A DNA stretch of 21,378 nucleotides from Azolla pinnata (GCA_037176905.1 JBBBWG010010790.1:1-21378), one strand, 5' to 3'. Counted from the stretch's first letter, positions 1-9,690 are shown. Notes: a model not told the origin generated them from the sequence alone. Program-made: numbers and translations.

Positions 1-230
1 TAGCCGGTTCTAGTGCGATCGTACTTCGCACGTCCGAACTTGGTTCGTCCGACCCTGTCGGACTAATAGTAGCACTGTTACTCGGATGATCATCAGATAC
101 GGCTCCGTTTGTTCTGAGAGGATCGGCAGACCGTGAAGCCGACCTTGTGTGCTGTGTTGGGCCATCCAAAGGAGTCGTAAAGCCGTGGGATAATTTCATC
201 GTATTCAACGGCAATCTGATCAAGCAAAAA
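1..230. other. GC-richer edge fragment, unassigned
   Basis: This stretch is much richer in G+C and in CGA/TCG words than the AT-rich DNA that follows from about 240, and it resembles in composition the retroelement leader at 19750-20290. Long open stretches exist on both strands. The minus-strand reading that is open from about 230 to 1 is rich in Ser, Thr, Pro and Asp, as seen in linker regions between retroelement polyprotein domains, but it carries no motif I can name. It could be the edge of a retroelement or the end of a host exon that continues to the left. The assignment is open. Confidence 0.25.
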
Positions 231-1310
231 GGTAGTGATAGAACTTTCTCAAGGAATGGATCACTTATCCTTTTTTTCCCTTGTAACATATAAACCAGCA
301 TCGTCTTATGCTCCACCAAAATGGTTATTTCCTTTGCAGTGAAAAAATTTCGAGCAATTAATAATTGGAATAATTTGTAAAAATAACAATCATTATATCC
401 ATTGGCATTTTATAACGAATGACAAGACTCAAATTAGACTTGAATATTTAAATTTTTACATTTTTTAATTAACAATGATGAAAAAAATGATTGGCCTGTA
501 GCTTGACAAACTAATTAAATTTGGGTATTACCTACATTTAAACTTGATTTTCCAAAATAAAAAACAAAAAGATATATTTCAATTATCACTAGTTAAATTT
601 ATGTAAATAATATTTTTCAAATAAAAAACATGTAATCATCATTTTATTTGGAGTTTTTGAAAGTTTATATATTTAGTCATTTGTTTATGAACTAATGCAA
701 AATGTTGTTATCAATAAGTCCTAAAGTTGAAACGTAGTTTCAAATTATACAAGGAGCGAAGTATAAGGATTAGGCATTTTTACTCAACACTTTGTTTTAA
801 CTCATGCTAGCTAGTTCATTTTACCTGTCATCAAGCATGAATATTCATGATCAAGATGTGATGGGGAGCTGACAATGCACTACTTAGAGCGAGCGTCTTG
901 AGCAAACAATACCTCAATTTTGAAAATTTCTATATGAAATTTATCAAGCAGTTTTCCATAATTGCAGTGCTCTTAATTGCATTTACTTACATACATGAAT
1001 TACTGATGCAAGCAATCATCCCTTTTGATGCACATGTCAATGCTAATGGCTAGAATGTTGGTGGGCCACACATAACCCCAATGCCCACCATTAAAACTTT
1101 TAGTCCATAGCAGAACAAATAATACTAGTCACAATAACTTCCATAGGTCCAATAACTTTTTCTCATTCAAAATTCATGCAGCAAAACATAGCCTCATTAG
1201 TCATACGACCAATCAAATCCACATGATTATGCAGGTAAATACATAGGAATTGGGAAACACACAAGTCAAAGGGTGAGCTAGATTGGATAAAAGACTATCA
1301 TCTTTTTTGA
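231..1310. other. AT-rich intergenic stretch, no gene seen
   Basis: This stretch is strongly AT-rich with many A and T runs. I see no open frame with protein-like composition, no RNA gene and no clear repeat structure. A short plus-strand frame at 1312-1551 (79 codons) just beyond it has no recognisable motif and no supporting splice or promoter signals, so I do not call it. Confidence 0.5.
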
Positions 1311-1932
1311 TTTGACATGTTATAAGTCAAAGGAAGAGCTCGGTCTGACCAAATCCGACTTAGCTAGTTTGATTTGTCCGCCTGTTTGTTTTCAAAATAC
1401 ACATGGAATTCAAACATGCGTGTACGATTCTTTAATCAGAACCCACCAAAGAATTGATGGCATCTACTATATGCTGGATAAGATGCAAGAATACGTAAAA
1501 TACGAATTGACCCCCGCCGTTTGCCTCCTCGGTTATCTACTCCATGATTAGCCCTTGAGGAAATTATCGATGTCATCAAATCCTTATCAAAAACATCCAA
1601 ATTCAACCCACTCATCAATCAAATGGCACAGTCCCGTCTTTATTCCCATTGAATCAGAATTATATACAAATTATATGTTGCTTCTTCTGTATGGATGCTT
1701 TCCACTCCATGAAAAATCAGCTGCTGTGGACAGTGAAATGGTGTGATGATGCAACATCAAATCAGGATGGCTGGTCATTCAACCATCAGTGAATCATTGA
1801 CAGAGTATAAAGGCTTTTCATATTGACAATCGAGCATCATATATAGTAATCACCTCTCTTTTGTTTTCCAATGGTTGTGATTACGTTTATGTAATGATTG
1901 GCTATATCTAAATAGCGTCATCATCGCAACAT
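1311..1932. other. 3' flank of the DUF7804-like gene
   Basis: This lies immediately downstream of the minus-strand stop codon at 1933-1935. The minus strand shows an ACATAAACG word about 40 bases past the stop (near 1885) and an AATAAA near 1635-1642. Either could serve as a polyadenylation signal. Two overlapping short frames of about 60-80 codons on opposite strands are not supported by composition or motifs. Confidence 0.3.
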
Positions 1933-3150
1933 CTACCTGTAGTCTTGCTGTGGCTTCTCAGCAGCTAGAAGCCAGCTTTTCTGCATCTGATCATGCCATG
2001 AAGGACCGAAACACTTAGCTTTGGTGAGACAGAATCCAGTTATGGTGCCGAATGACGACGCAACAGAAGTTGTCTTCAGTATGTAGCATGCACTTCTTGT
2101 TACGGTCTTTCCGAGAACTAAAATCCCCCAGAGACAAGTTCTACCACAGCTGCCATTTCCTTGATTTGCTTTCTCTTCGCAAGATCCAGTCTCATTAACC
2201 TTGGCCTCGATCTCTATAGGTGATCCCAGGTCATCCAGAACAGATTCATCCTCCAGATGACGAACCAGAATCATTCCATCTGCCGAAGCATTGTTCACAC
2301 AATCTTTCGCATCTTTCCATGCCACTTCTGCATTGACCACATCATTCTCTCCCTGAGAGAGATCCACTCTATGCCTCTGAGACAGCGTTGCCGTCCCGTT
2401 CACATCAGAATCAAACAGGATATGCACAAACGGAGCTTCGTTTATGTTCTTCACTATCTGTAAGACGAGAAACATGAGAAAAAGGTTCAACGACTTTCAA
2501 AGCCAGGCTTCCTTCACGTTTTCAGACAGTCAAATCCCGACTCAAGACTGAGACGTTTTCAGGCAAAGAATAGTGAGATCGTGCTGTAGTTAAGAAGAAA
2601 AAAGAAGAGAGCGAGAGAGAGAGAGAGAAAGAAAGAAAGAAACGAATGCTTACATCGCATACGACTTCTTTCATCCATAAATCGGGAGACCTTGCATCTT
2701 GGAGGCGAACATCCTTCGCATCATTCTGAAAACCTTCGAACACAGAGGCGGCATCTAATTGGGAACGGCTAGACTTCCAAGACCTGCTTGGCCGCATTGT
2801 TGCCAGTGCATTGGTTCGTCCTGACTGCGAGCTTGCACCACAGTGTAAAGAAGAAAGACAGCTTCTCGTGCCTGGAAACAGAAGCGGAGATTGAGCAAAA
2901 GAAGCCAGAAAGGGAGAGAAGACGTTTGGTTCCGGTTATGGAGAAATCAGAAATATGAAAGTACGGAGAAGGGCTTGCCTCTTGAAGGACCGGAGGTGAT
3001 GCAAGAACAGCAAAGATAGAAGGATCGGGGAGGCTTTCGGACTGGGAAGGGGCAAGAAACAGATGAAGACGTGGTGGAGGCGCAGGTGGAGCGGCAGGCG
3101 GTTGCTGCAAAGGGAGAGCCGTGCGGTTGGAGGAGACGATCAGCCGACAT
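1933..3150 (-). CDS. DUF7804-like, probably plastid-targeted plant protein (3 exons)
   Basis: Exons on the minus strand are 3150-2979, 2871-2654 and 2457-1933 (stop TAG), giving about 304 residues. Introns are 2978-2872 (107 bp, GC-AG, donor AGAG|GCAAGC, phase 1) and 2653-2458 (196 bp, GT-AG, donor GTAAGC, acceptor TCTTACAG, phase 0). The N-terminus (1-50) is rich in Ser, Thr, Arg and Cys with one acidic residue, as in chloroplast transit peptides. This favours the ATG at 3148-3150 over the in-frame ATG at 3513, which would add 121 residues translated through a GAA/TTC repeat. Conserved-looking blocks are WMKEVVCDIVKNINEAPF (123-140, spanning intron 2), ADGMILV (189-195), WGILVLGK (240-247), CYILKTT (254-260), FCLTKAKCFG (272-281) and SWL near the end. 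From memory these match a plant family of unknown biochemical function annotated DUF7804. The family name is recall, not a search. The frame is intact and the gene looks functional. Confidence 0.75.
2458..2653 (-). other. GT-AG intron 2 of the DUF7804-like gene
   Basis: The donor is GCGAT|GTAAGC and the acceptor CGTCTTACAG|ATAGTG, both on the minus strand and phase 0. The intron contains a long pyrimidine (CT/TTTC) tract at about 2590-2640. Joining the exons restores the block running from the Trp at residue 123 to EAPF at residue 140, which is good evidence for this junction. Confidence 0.8.
2872..2978 (-). other. GC-AG intron 1 of the DUF7804-like gene
   Basis: On the minus strand the donor reads CAAGAG|GCAAGC and the acceptor TGTTTCCAG|GCACGAG. 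The donor matches the strong consensus known for the rare GC-AG class (AG|GCAAGT). The phase is consistent: exon 1 ends with one base of a Gly codon and exon 2 supplies the other two. A nearby GT at 2961-2962 (CTCC|GTACTT) would shift exon 2 into a frame that stops after about 38 codons, so the GC donor is preferred. Confidence 0.65.
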
Positions 3151-3414
3151 GATTGATTCTTTTCTTGCGAGTGCCTGTGTGTTCCGCGCAAGAGGTTGGG
3201 AGAGGGCTATGGCGAAGCCGTTTCTTCGGAGATGGATGATGAGGGAGGATGGCGAGCAGCAATCGATTATCGGACGGATGCCTGGTCTGGAGTTTTGGCA
3301 GAGGAAAGCGTTTGCCTTGCAGGAGAAGCGCAGCAGCAGCGATGGTGGAGATTGGAAGAAGCCCTGGCAAGGAAACGCAGGCGCGGGAGGTCTTCTGCAG
3401 GCGATGGAAGAGCA

Positions 3415-3476
3415 AGAAAGACGAAGACGGAGACGAAGAAGACGGCGAGGAAGAAGAAGAAGAAGAAGAAGAACGA
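3415..3476. repeat. GAA/TTC microsatellite in the 5' region
   Basis: This is an imperfect run of GAA/AGA/CGA triplets on the plus strand, reading as a TTC/CTT-rich tract on the minus strand in the direction of the DUF7804-like gene. Pyrimidine-rich leaders are common in plant 5' UTRs, so it may lie in the untranslated leader. The polybasic and polyacidic frames across it are artefacts of the repeat. Confidence 0.7.
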
Positions 3477-3509
3477 TTTTAGGGAGAGAGGGGGAAGAGA
3501 GAGAAGATG

Positions 3510-3592
3510 CCACGTGGACGCGCTTTGCCGACGTGGCATCCTACGTGGCGGGCCACGTCACGGGGGCCGGCAACGTGGCAGTACGCGATTGG
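3510..3592 (-). promoter_or_regulatory. Cluster of five ACGT boxes plus CCAAT box
   Basis: ACGT cores occur at 3512, 3531, 3543, 3555 and 3573, all inside ACGTGGC or GCCACGT words. The first is a perfect CACGTG palindrome. On the minus strand a CCAAT box lies at 3588-3592. ACGTGGC/GCCACGTG elements are the known targets of plant bZIP (ABF/ABI5, GBF) and bHLH (PIF) factors. Their position 360-440 bp upstream of the chosen start fits a proximal promoter or leader of the minus-strand gene and suggests light or abscisic-acid responsiveness (inference). The cluster could also act on plus-strand transcription. Confidence 0.6.
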
Positions 3593-3639
3593 TCAGGAGG
3601 GCGAGGGCGCAGGCAAGCCATGCGCGCGCAGCCGAAAAG

Positions 3640-3735
3640 CGCGTGTCCAAGCGCGCGCGCGCAAGACAAAAAAGCGTCCGCCGCGTGCTCTCTCTCTCTA
3701 GACTCTCTCTCAAGACTCTCCGTATAATTAGCTCC
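3640..3735 (-). promoter_or_regulatory. CT/GA-rich tract and weak TATA-like site
   Basis: GCGCGC words at 3650-3662 are followed by CTCTCTCT tracts at 3689-3718, which read GAGAGA on the minus strand, and by a TATA-like ATTATACG (minus) near 3720-3730. GA-repeat and initiator-like elements of this type occur in plant core promoters. If this is the core promoter, the leader would be about 540 nt and the ACGT boxes would be transcribed. I cannot tell which is right. Confidence 0.3.
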
Positions 3736-3744
3736 GCCTCTGCA

Positions 3745-4092
3745 AATACTGATACTAATACTGACTCTTACTGATACTGATACTGATACTGATACTGATA
3801 CTGATACTTGATACTGATACTTATACTTGATACTGATATTGGAGCTCTTCCTGAACTCTGGCTCGCTGTCGTTTCTTTTCCCTGAAAATTCTTCTGCCGT
3901 TTGTTTAAACTGACTCTTACTGATACTGATACTGATACCGATACTAATACTGATACGGATACTGATACTGATATTGATATTGATGCTGATGATACTGATA
4001 CTGATACTCATACTGATTTTGGAGCTCTTCCTGAACTCTGGCTCGCTGTCGTTTCTTTTCCCTGAAAATTTATTCTCCCGTTTGTTTAAATG
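3745..4092. repeat. (CTGATA)n minisatellite with a duplicated 70-bp segment
   Basis: Two CTGATA-type arrays (about 3745-3838 and 3909-4018) each precede a nearly identical segment that starts GGAGCTCTTCCTGAACTCTG, at 3840-3910 and 4020-4090. The unit of array plus segment is therefore tandemly duplicated with a period of about 150-180 bp; the spread comes from different hexamer counts. On the minus strand it reads as a Ser-Ile repeat, which is a repeat artefact and not a protein. Confidence 0.85.
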
Positions 4093-4211
4093 CCATCATC
4101 AGGTCGTCTATCTGCTATGCAATCGCTGGACCTGCTTGATTCTGATATCGATACTAATGCGCTTCTTGACTTCTCTGCCTCGCCATCTTTCACTGCCCTT
4201 CTCTGGATTAA

Positions 4212-4227
4212 CCCCCCCCCCCCCCCC
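4212..4227. repeat. C16 homopolymer
   Basis: Sixteen consecutive C residues are followed by GGCCCC. Such tracts are prone to slippage and sequencing error, so any frame read across it is unreliable. Confidence 0.9.
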
Positions 4228-4508
4228 GGCCCCTTGCTGCATTGTCGTTTCTTCCCTCGATAATTATCTTTTCATTAGTTAAAAGGTCATGAGAAGTTTG
4301 TATAAACTGTTTAAAGAGTTCGATCTGTCATGCAATTGGTGCTAGGAATAACCACCTCCTAGTTGTTGCATTGTCCATTTCATCCCATCGACTCACATAT
4401 AATCGCATGCCTGCATAGAAGTAGAAGAGTTTTCTAGGCACCTTAACTACTACACGGCTTCTGTCGACATCTTCCAGTTTCCTGATTGTGCCTTGTAATT
4501 GCAGCCTC

Positions 4509-4772
4509 ATGGCTGAAGAAAGAACTTTGGTGACCACAAAAATGGCTGCCTTCTTTTCCGGATTTGCCCACGAGGTGAGGCTATGCTTCCGTCTCCTTTG
4601 CCATGCGGATCGATTCTTTTGTCATCACTTCGCAACGTTAGGACTTACTGTTGTCTGACTTTTCTGCTGGCTTTGCTTTCGTCAGATATTGCGTGCATCC
4701 GAATTTATTTCTAGCATGAGCCCCTATGTATCCATCGGAAAACTAATTGCATTATGCATCTTTTATTTCTAA
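4509..4772 (+). CDS. Possible two-exon small ORF, unidentified
   Basis: The first exon, 4509-4574, encodes 22 residues (MAEERTLVTTKMAAFFSGFA followed by His-Glu) and ends at a good donor, CACGAG|GTGAGG. A 111-bp intron ends in a pyrimidine-rich acceptor, CTTTCGTCAG, at 4685. Exon 2 continues in phase 0 as ILRASEFISSMSPYVSIGKL and stops at 4770-4772, for 50 residues in all. Splice signals and phase agree, which is unlikely by chance alone, but I recognise no family. It may be the 5' end of a truncated host gene, a small secreted or membrane peptide (the last 10 residues are hydrophobic), or coincidence. A further exon beginning at a GT inside exon 2 cannot be excluded. Confidence 0.3.
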
Positions 4773-5700
4773 TTGCCTATTAGTGCCCGTGCTTGGAAGT
4801 TGGTTTATAGCGAGAGATAACGATTGCCCTGGCAACTCATTTATCAATCTCATATTAGAAATAGAACACACTAACCATACTCGGTGTTGTCGGGGAAATG
4901 GTTTTGGAGAAACATCCAATTTCTCACTCTTTACTTGACACACCTCAAGTACATGGCATGGAGTTGAGACAATACACCGATTTAATTGAATAGATGCTAT
5001 AAACTTAACTCATTTAAGCTTTACATTTGGGTTTATATTTAATTTAACCCTTGACAATTACCGTTGAGATTCTCGTCACACCCAACCTGTAAATAGCTAC
5101 AACAATCTATAAATAAGGTGGCAATAGATATGCTTCTACTTCTCCGCATGGATTTCTATTGGCATCATTGCCCTTCTGTCATGTCTAGTGGGGGTTAGAC
5201 TTCCATTGTTTTGACTTGATAATATTGCACATGGGGGATTTGTTAAGAGAGAGCTCATAACACTATTACACATGTAAGCCTTTCCATTCATTCTCTTTAT
5301 GGGGATTACACTATTACACATGTGACGCTTTTGATCATAGTGTACCTTTAGCACATAGCTCACACAATACTTCACACACTCATTTGTAACAGATGTACAT
5401 AACACACTCAGACATAAACATTGCCAATACAATGAAAATAAACATGTTAACATTCATCTATCGCTACCATATATAAGAACAAATCTAAGTACAACACTTG
5501 GCACGCCTGTTAAACAACATACAAGGCCCCAATCCTTGTAATACCAAAATCCATCAATTGAAACACCATCCACCGGAATTGCCTCAATTGGAATGCCCTG
5601 TTCTCTTATCATTCTCTAATAACTTTCTTCACGCTTTCATTTGCTCTATTCTAGATCTAATATTTTGCTAACTGGTCATGCCACGGGTCTTGTCTAGCAT
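4773..5700. other. AT-rich stretch without a supported gene
   Basis: There are several short frames on both strands (for example 4747-4938 plus and 5136-5453 minus), but composition is not protein-like and no motif is visible. The only structure seen is a direct repeat, CACTATTACACATGT, at 5261-5275 and 5309-5323. Confidence 0.4.
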
Positions 5701-5848
5701 GTGAACTTTCGTCCAGAGCAACTTTTGCATTCAAACTCATGTGTTGTCATAGCACTTCTAACCTTGTTTCTATATCATGTTGGGCTAGATGGCCCAATCT
5801 CCCAACGGTTCCTTGTTCAACTCTGCTCACTTGGATGGCCTCGACCTT

Positions 5849-5928
5849 GTGTGGACATGCTTAGACCCAATCTTCTGTTTTCTAGGCTCTCTTCAATGCC
5901 AATAGTGTGGACATGCTTAGACCCAATC
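5849..5928. repeat. 24-bp direct repeat, 56 bp apart
   Basis: A 24-base word beginning GTGTGGACATGCTTAGACCC occurs at 5849-5872 and again, identical, at 5905-5928. It lies in a plus-strand frame (5701-6087) that has no recognisable domain. It is a local duplication of unknown origin. Confidence 0.8.
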
Positions 5929-5929
5929 A

Positions 5930-6530
5930 TTTATTTTCCCAAACAACACATTCTGGTTATCCTCACTTTACTAGCTTTCTATCTTTCGTGTCACCTTAGT
6001 TTATCTAATGTGGATGCACTCTTGCTTGTTAGTGGTCTAGTTTGTGATGAAAAGACTTCGTCTAGATACCTAAACAAAACAAGTTAATGATCTTGGTGAA
6101 GCTTGTAGAGAATGATAAACTTGCAAGAAAAAAAACATTACAAGTAAAAACATAATAAGAGAACAATATGACCAAAGATTTTATTACCACAAAACTTAGA
6201 GTATAAGTATGTCAAAGTTGAACGTTAATGTAAAACTCATATATAAGTCGTATATATGCTTGTCTTGTAACTACCATGCATGATTACCACTTGGCGGCTT
6301 TGATGTCTTTAAATAACAGCAAACATTAGAAGTGATTTTTACAACTTGAGAACCAATTTTTTAATATATTATTCTAGATTATATTATAATATTTTATCAT
6401 TTATATGCAAATGTTGTGGGTTTAGACACTAATATATATTTATTTTATAAAAGAACGAGTAACAACAATATTTCACCATAAAATAAAATTTTAAATATGT
6501 AAAACTATATAATGTTTAAATTGTTTTATA
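5930..6530. other. AT-rich spacer, nothing recognised
   Basis: From about 6100 the sequence becomes very AT-rich with A runs. I see no gene, RNA or array here. Confidence 0.45.
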
Positions 6531-7065
6531 TTGTGGCGCTGGTTGAACTTGCAACTAAGTAGGTGAATGGTCAACCTATTGTTAGCACCCCTTGACCTTC
6601 TAGCAAATGAACAATCAGGTTAGCATTAGTGCCCGTTAGACTTCTAGCCGAGCAAGTGAACAATCGGCCTATTAATCCATTATAAAAGGCAGCCTAACCA
6701 AAGGAAAAAGGCATCTTCTAAGCTACTCTTTGTGCATGTCCCTTCAGTTCTTGCTTTGATCAACCCACCTCTTGCCCTAACAACTCTTATCGTGTTGCCT
6801 ACGCTTCGGTGCCTTAATCGTACTCGCTATATGTTATCGTCGCTCTGCGTATGTCCTCGAGCCATTGACATGATGCTTATCGATGGACGTCACATTGGTG
6901 GAGACAAGTCTGCTACTCTTGGATCATGATGTCATCAAAGCTTCTGCCCACAAGCAACCCGACTATAGATCTCCCTAGCGACACACAAAACAACACCCAA
7001 TGGACCAACCATAGTTTGTAACATTTGTATTCGTCTATACATTTGCATTTGTAAATAAGACAATT
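6531..7065 (+). mobile_element. Possible solo LTR, family unknown
   Basis: This segment is less AT-rich than its surroundings and has an LTR-like order on the plus strand. Two imperfect tandem repeats of about 50 bp around 6575-6665 (shared words CTTCTAGC and GAACAATC) are followed by a TATAAAA box at 6681-6687, a transcribed-like stretch, and then AATAAGA-type and T-rich signals near 7045-7060. No internal retroelement coding region adjoins it, so it would be a solo LTR. Termini and target duplication were not found, and the ends given are approximate. It could also be an unrelated promoter region. Confidence 0.35.
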
Positions 7066-7740
7066 ATTCGAGCATGGAAAAGGTTCTAAGAATGGAAAAA
7101 TACCATTCGATCGTTTAAATAAAATGTAATGATAAAAATTAAAATAGACAAATACTAAAATTATAAAAATTTAAAGTTGATACCTCAAAATTGAGATAGA
7201 TCATCATCAAATTAAGACCAAAGTAAATCTAATTATCATAAGTCTAGAATGTTATTAAGCAATATATAAAAAACAAGAACTACCAAAATTTAAACTTTAA
7301 ATCTTTAGTTAATCTTATTCACAATTTGTGGATCATATAATATGAGATTGTAATTTGGAATCCACATCGCTTTGTAATAGATCATGTCAATTTAATATCA
7401 TACCCACAAAAAAAAGAATAATAGTAAATCAATTGAAATAAATGAGATAAAACGAAGTCTATTCACCAAATGTAAGCATACTAAGAAGGCCTTTCAATCT
7501 AGCTAGTGCTGCATATTGAATGACTAAGTCACATAATTCATATCATATCCTACTTTCAATCAAATTATAAAATCAAACCCCAAAATTGATCATCATCAAA
7601 TTAAACTCATTATAAACTTAAAACTAAAGTAAATGTAATCATCATATTAAACAAAAATATAAATTAACACTTGCAAATTGATCAAAAAGCTACTCACTAT
7701 CCTATAAATATTCATCTTCTTCTAATTCTCCTATATTATC
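7066..7740. repeat. AT-rich stretch with a diverged internal duplication
   Basis: The word ATCATCATCAAATTAA followed by AGTAAATST-AATCATCATA-like text occurs near 7200-7245 and again near 7588-7645, suggesting an old duplication about 390 bp apart. No gene or RNA is visible. Confidence 0.4.
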
Positions 7741-7746
7741 CTCAAG

Positions 7747-8754
7747 ATGATAAGTTTCTTCTTCTTGTTGTTCACATTGATTTTGCCGCCCACGTCACAA
7801 CTTCTAGACTTGATCGTGCTGGTCATGATCACGATGTCGGCCGATCATTTTACACCCGTGACGATAGTGGAGGGGATCTTCATAGATCACTCTGGTCGAG
7901 GCGTGTATCGATACCTCCTAGAGCTAGTAACAATGCATGTTCGAAATATGTATGACCCCACGACATATAGAGATGGGATAATCAAACAGATCATATATGC
8001 ATTTCACAGTCTGTACTCCATGCCTGAGCACCTTAAAGTGAGCTCGGTTTGGCTTCATCGAGTCATACTCATACATATCGCAATTCGTCAAAGCGGCTAC
8101 ACGAGAGTTGCTCGAGTAATAGTAGATCGGGAGGCAGGTAGATTACCACCATGATGAGATGGTGGGCGGCCCCGGAGCATTCACGATGCTAAGTGGAGGG
8201 CAACCTTGGCACGAGGGGTATCGGAACGCAGTGCTCAACATATCGCTGCATGTGCAACCTAGATGAGGTCAAGGTTTGCCCTGAGATGGGGTAGAAGAGG
8301 TGCTTTGGCTTTTAGGGCAGAGTTTGTAAGTATCTTAATAGATCAAAAGTGTTTTCTTTAATATATTATTAATTGATGTTATAAATAACCTAAACTGATT
8401 AATATTCTTGTTTTTGTATAGATGGAGGTCATTGGTTGTTATCCATATCTAGATGAGGAGAATTATCACCAGTTACATCCGTCATGGATGTATTTTAAAA
8501 GTCTTGAACTGATCACGAACGACCAACTTATTCTTGGTTTAGGTATATAGCTAAAGCTGTCAGGCACCAATGGTAATTCGGAGGCAGGCGAAGGTGTAAC
8601 AAATGCTAGAGACCTCGAGTAGACCTTGAGCAAAACGGCCCATCATCACTTATTGACACTGAGGCAACCCACACCAACCCTGGGTCTGATTATTTGTCAC
8701 TAGGGTTAGATATTTACGACAATAAAAACCCTAGTGAGTATGGTCCTTCTCCTT
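7747..8754 (+). pseudogene. Decayed spliced coding remnant, unidentified
   Basis: A plus-strand frame at 7747-8154 (135 codons) has protein-like text, including MPEHLKVSSVWLHRVILIHI. After a broken stretch there is a strong donor, AGTTT|GTAAGTATC (about 8318), an AT-rich intron, and an acceptor, TTTTTGTATAG, just before 8422. The exon that follows begins MEVIGCYPYLDEENYHQLHP and runs about 43 codons. A further open segment ending ...SEYGPSP lies at about 8630-8754. Stops and frame changes break continuity. I recognise no family. Its position next to repeat arrays suggests a transposon-derived gene, possibly a partner ORF of the CACTA element, but this is inference. Confidence 0.4.
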
Positions 8755-8882
8755 AGATATTTTCTCCTTCTTGTACAAACTTTACTTATATTGTAATTTT
8801 AGACTTTTAGTGATTTTAATATATATTTCATACTTTATTTGAGATCTATAATTTGATTGATTAAAAATATAAATCTAAATAT

Positions 8883-9500
8883 TCAGTTAATTGTCAAACA
8901 TTCCAGCAATTGACTAGCAAATTTCCTACAAATGCACACTAAATTAGCATTCAAATTTCTAGCAAATGATCCAATTTTGCAGTAAATAAGCGATATAATT
9001 TGAAGTAAAATAGCATCAACTTTCCAAAACATATTGCGTAAAATTTGCGACAATACTTGCGTAAAACTAGCAGCAAAGCTCACGTAAACCTCGCGGAAAA
9101 ATTTGTGTAAAATTTGCAGCAATACTTGCGTAAAACTTGCAACAAAAACTTGCATAAACTTCGCGGCAAATTTTGCATCAAATTTGCAGCAATACTCGCA
9201 TAAAACTTGCAGCAATACTCCTGTAAACTTCGTGGCAAAATTCAGGTCAAATTTACAGCAATACTCGTATGAAACTTGCTGCAAAACTCACGTAAACTTC
9301 ACGATAAAATTCGTGTAAACTTTGCAACAATTTTCGTGTAAAATTTACAGCAATACTCACATAAAATATGCAGCAAAACCCATGTAAAAATAGTAGAAAT
9401 ACTCCCATAAAATTTGCAGAAAACCTTGTGGCAAATTTCACGGTAAATTCTAGAAAGTTTGCAGCTAGAATAGAGGCAATAGTCAAGGCAAAGCTCACAT
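8883..9500. repeat. 12/24-bp modular array A (GCAGCAATACTCGCGTAAAA type)
   Basis: About two dozen imperfect copies of a 12-bp-based module (GCAGCAATACTC / GCGTAAAACTT and variants such as GCGGCAAATTT) are tandemly arranged. Paired modules give a 24-bp period. The long frames on both strands here (rich in Phe-Ala-Ala on one, Asn-Phe on the other) are generated by the repeat and are not genes. Confidence 0.8.
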
Positions 9501-9506
9501 AAACTG

Positions 9507-9690
9507 TTCGTTAAATGCGGCATATATGTTTGCATATATGTGTGTGTATATGGTTGCATATATGATCGCGTATATGGTTATGTATATGATTGCGTATATG
9601 GTCGTATATATGTGAACTTTAATGATCGCGTATAAGGTCGCATATATAGTAGCGTATAATTTCGTGTATATGGGTTCATATAAGATCGCA
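9507..9690. repeat. TATATG-CG minisatellite
   Basis: Imperfect repeats of about 12 bp, of the form ATGATCGCGTAT or ATGGTTGCATAT, link array A to the left arm of the fold-back structure. A related motif in the opposite orientation (CATATACGC, GATATATGCG) occurs at 13665-13740, near the CACTA transposase. Confidence 0.7.

Noticed and set aside
2947-3513. Start of the DUF7804-like protein at 3513
   Set aside because: It would add 121 residues of repeat-derived Leu/Arg/Ser text upstream of a good transit-peptide-like start at 3150.
3071-3774. Long plus-strand frames over the promoter and exon 1 of the minus-strand gene (218 and 192 codons)
   Set aside because: They run through the GAA repeat and antisense to a better-supported spliced gene; composition is Arg/Lys/Glu low complexity.
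3541-4011. Ser-Ile repeat protein on the minus strand
   Set aside because: A translation of the CTGATA hexamer array.
5701-6087. 128-codon plus-strand frame
   Set aside because: It contains a DNA-level duplication, has Leu/Ser/Cys-rich chance-like composition, and shows no domain or splice evidence.
8883-9500. CRISPR-like array
   Set aside because: The units are short, imperfect and continuous with no unique spacers, and the DNA is plant nuclear.
8883-9559. Frames rich in Phe-Ala-Ser or Asn-Phe on both strands
   Set aside because: They are produced by the 12/24-bp repeat period, which is a multiple of three; no protein motif.
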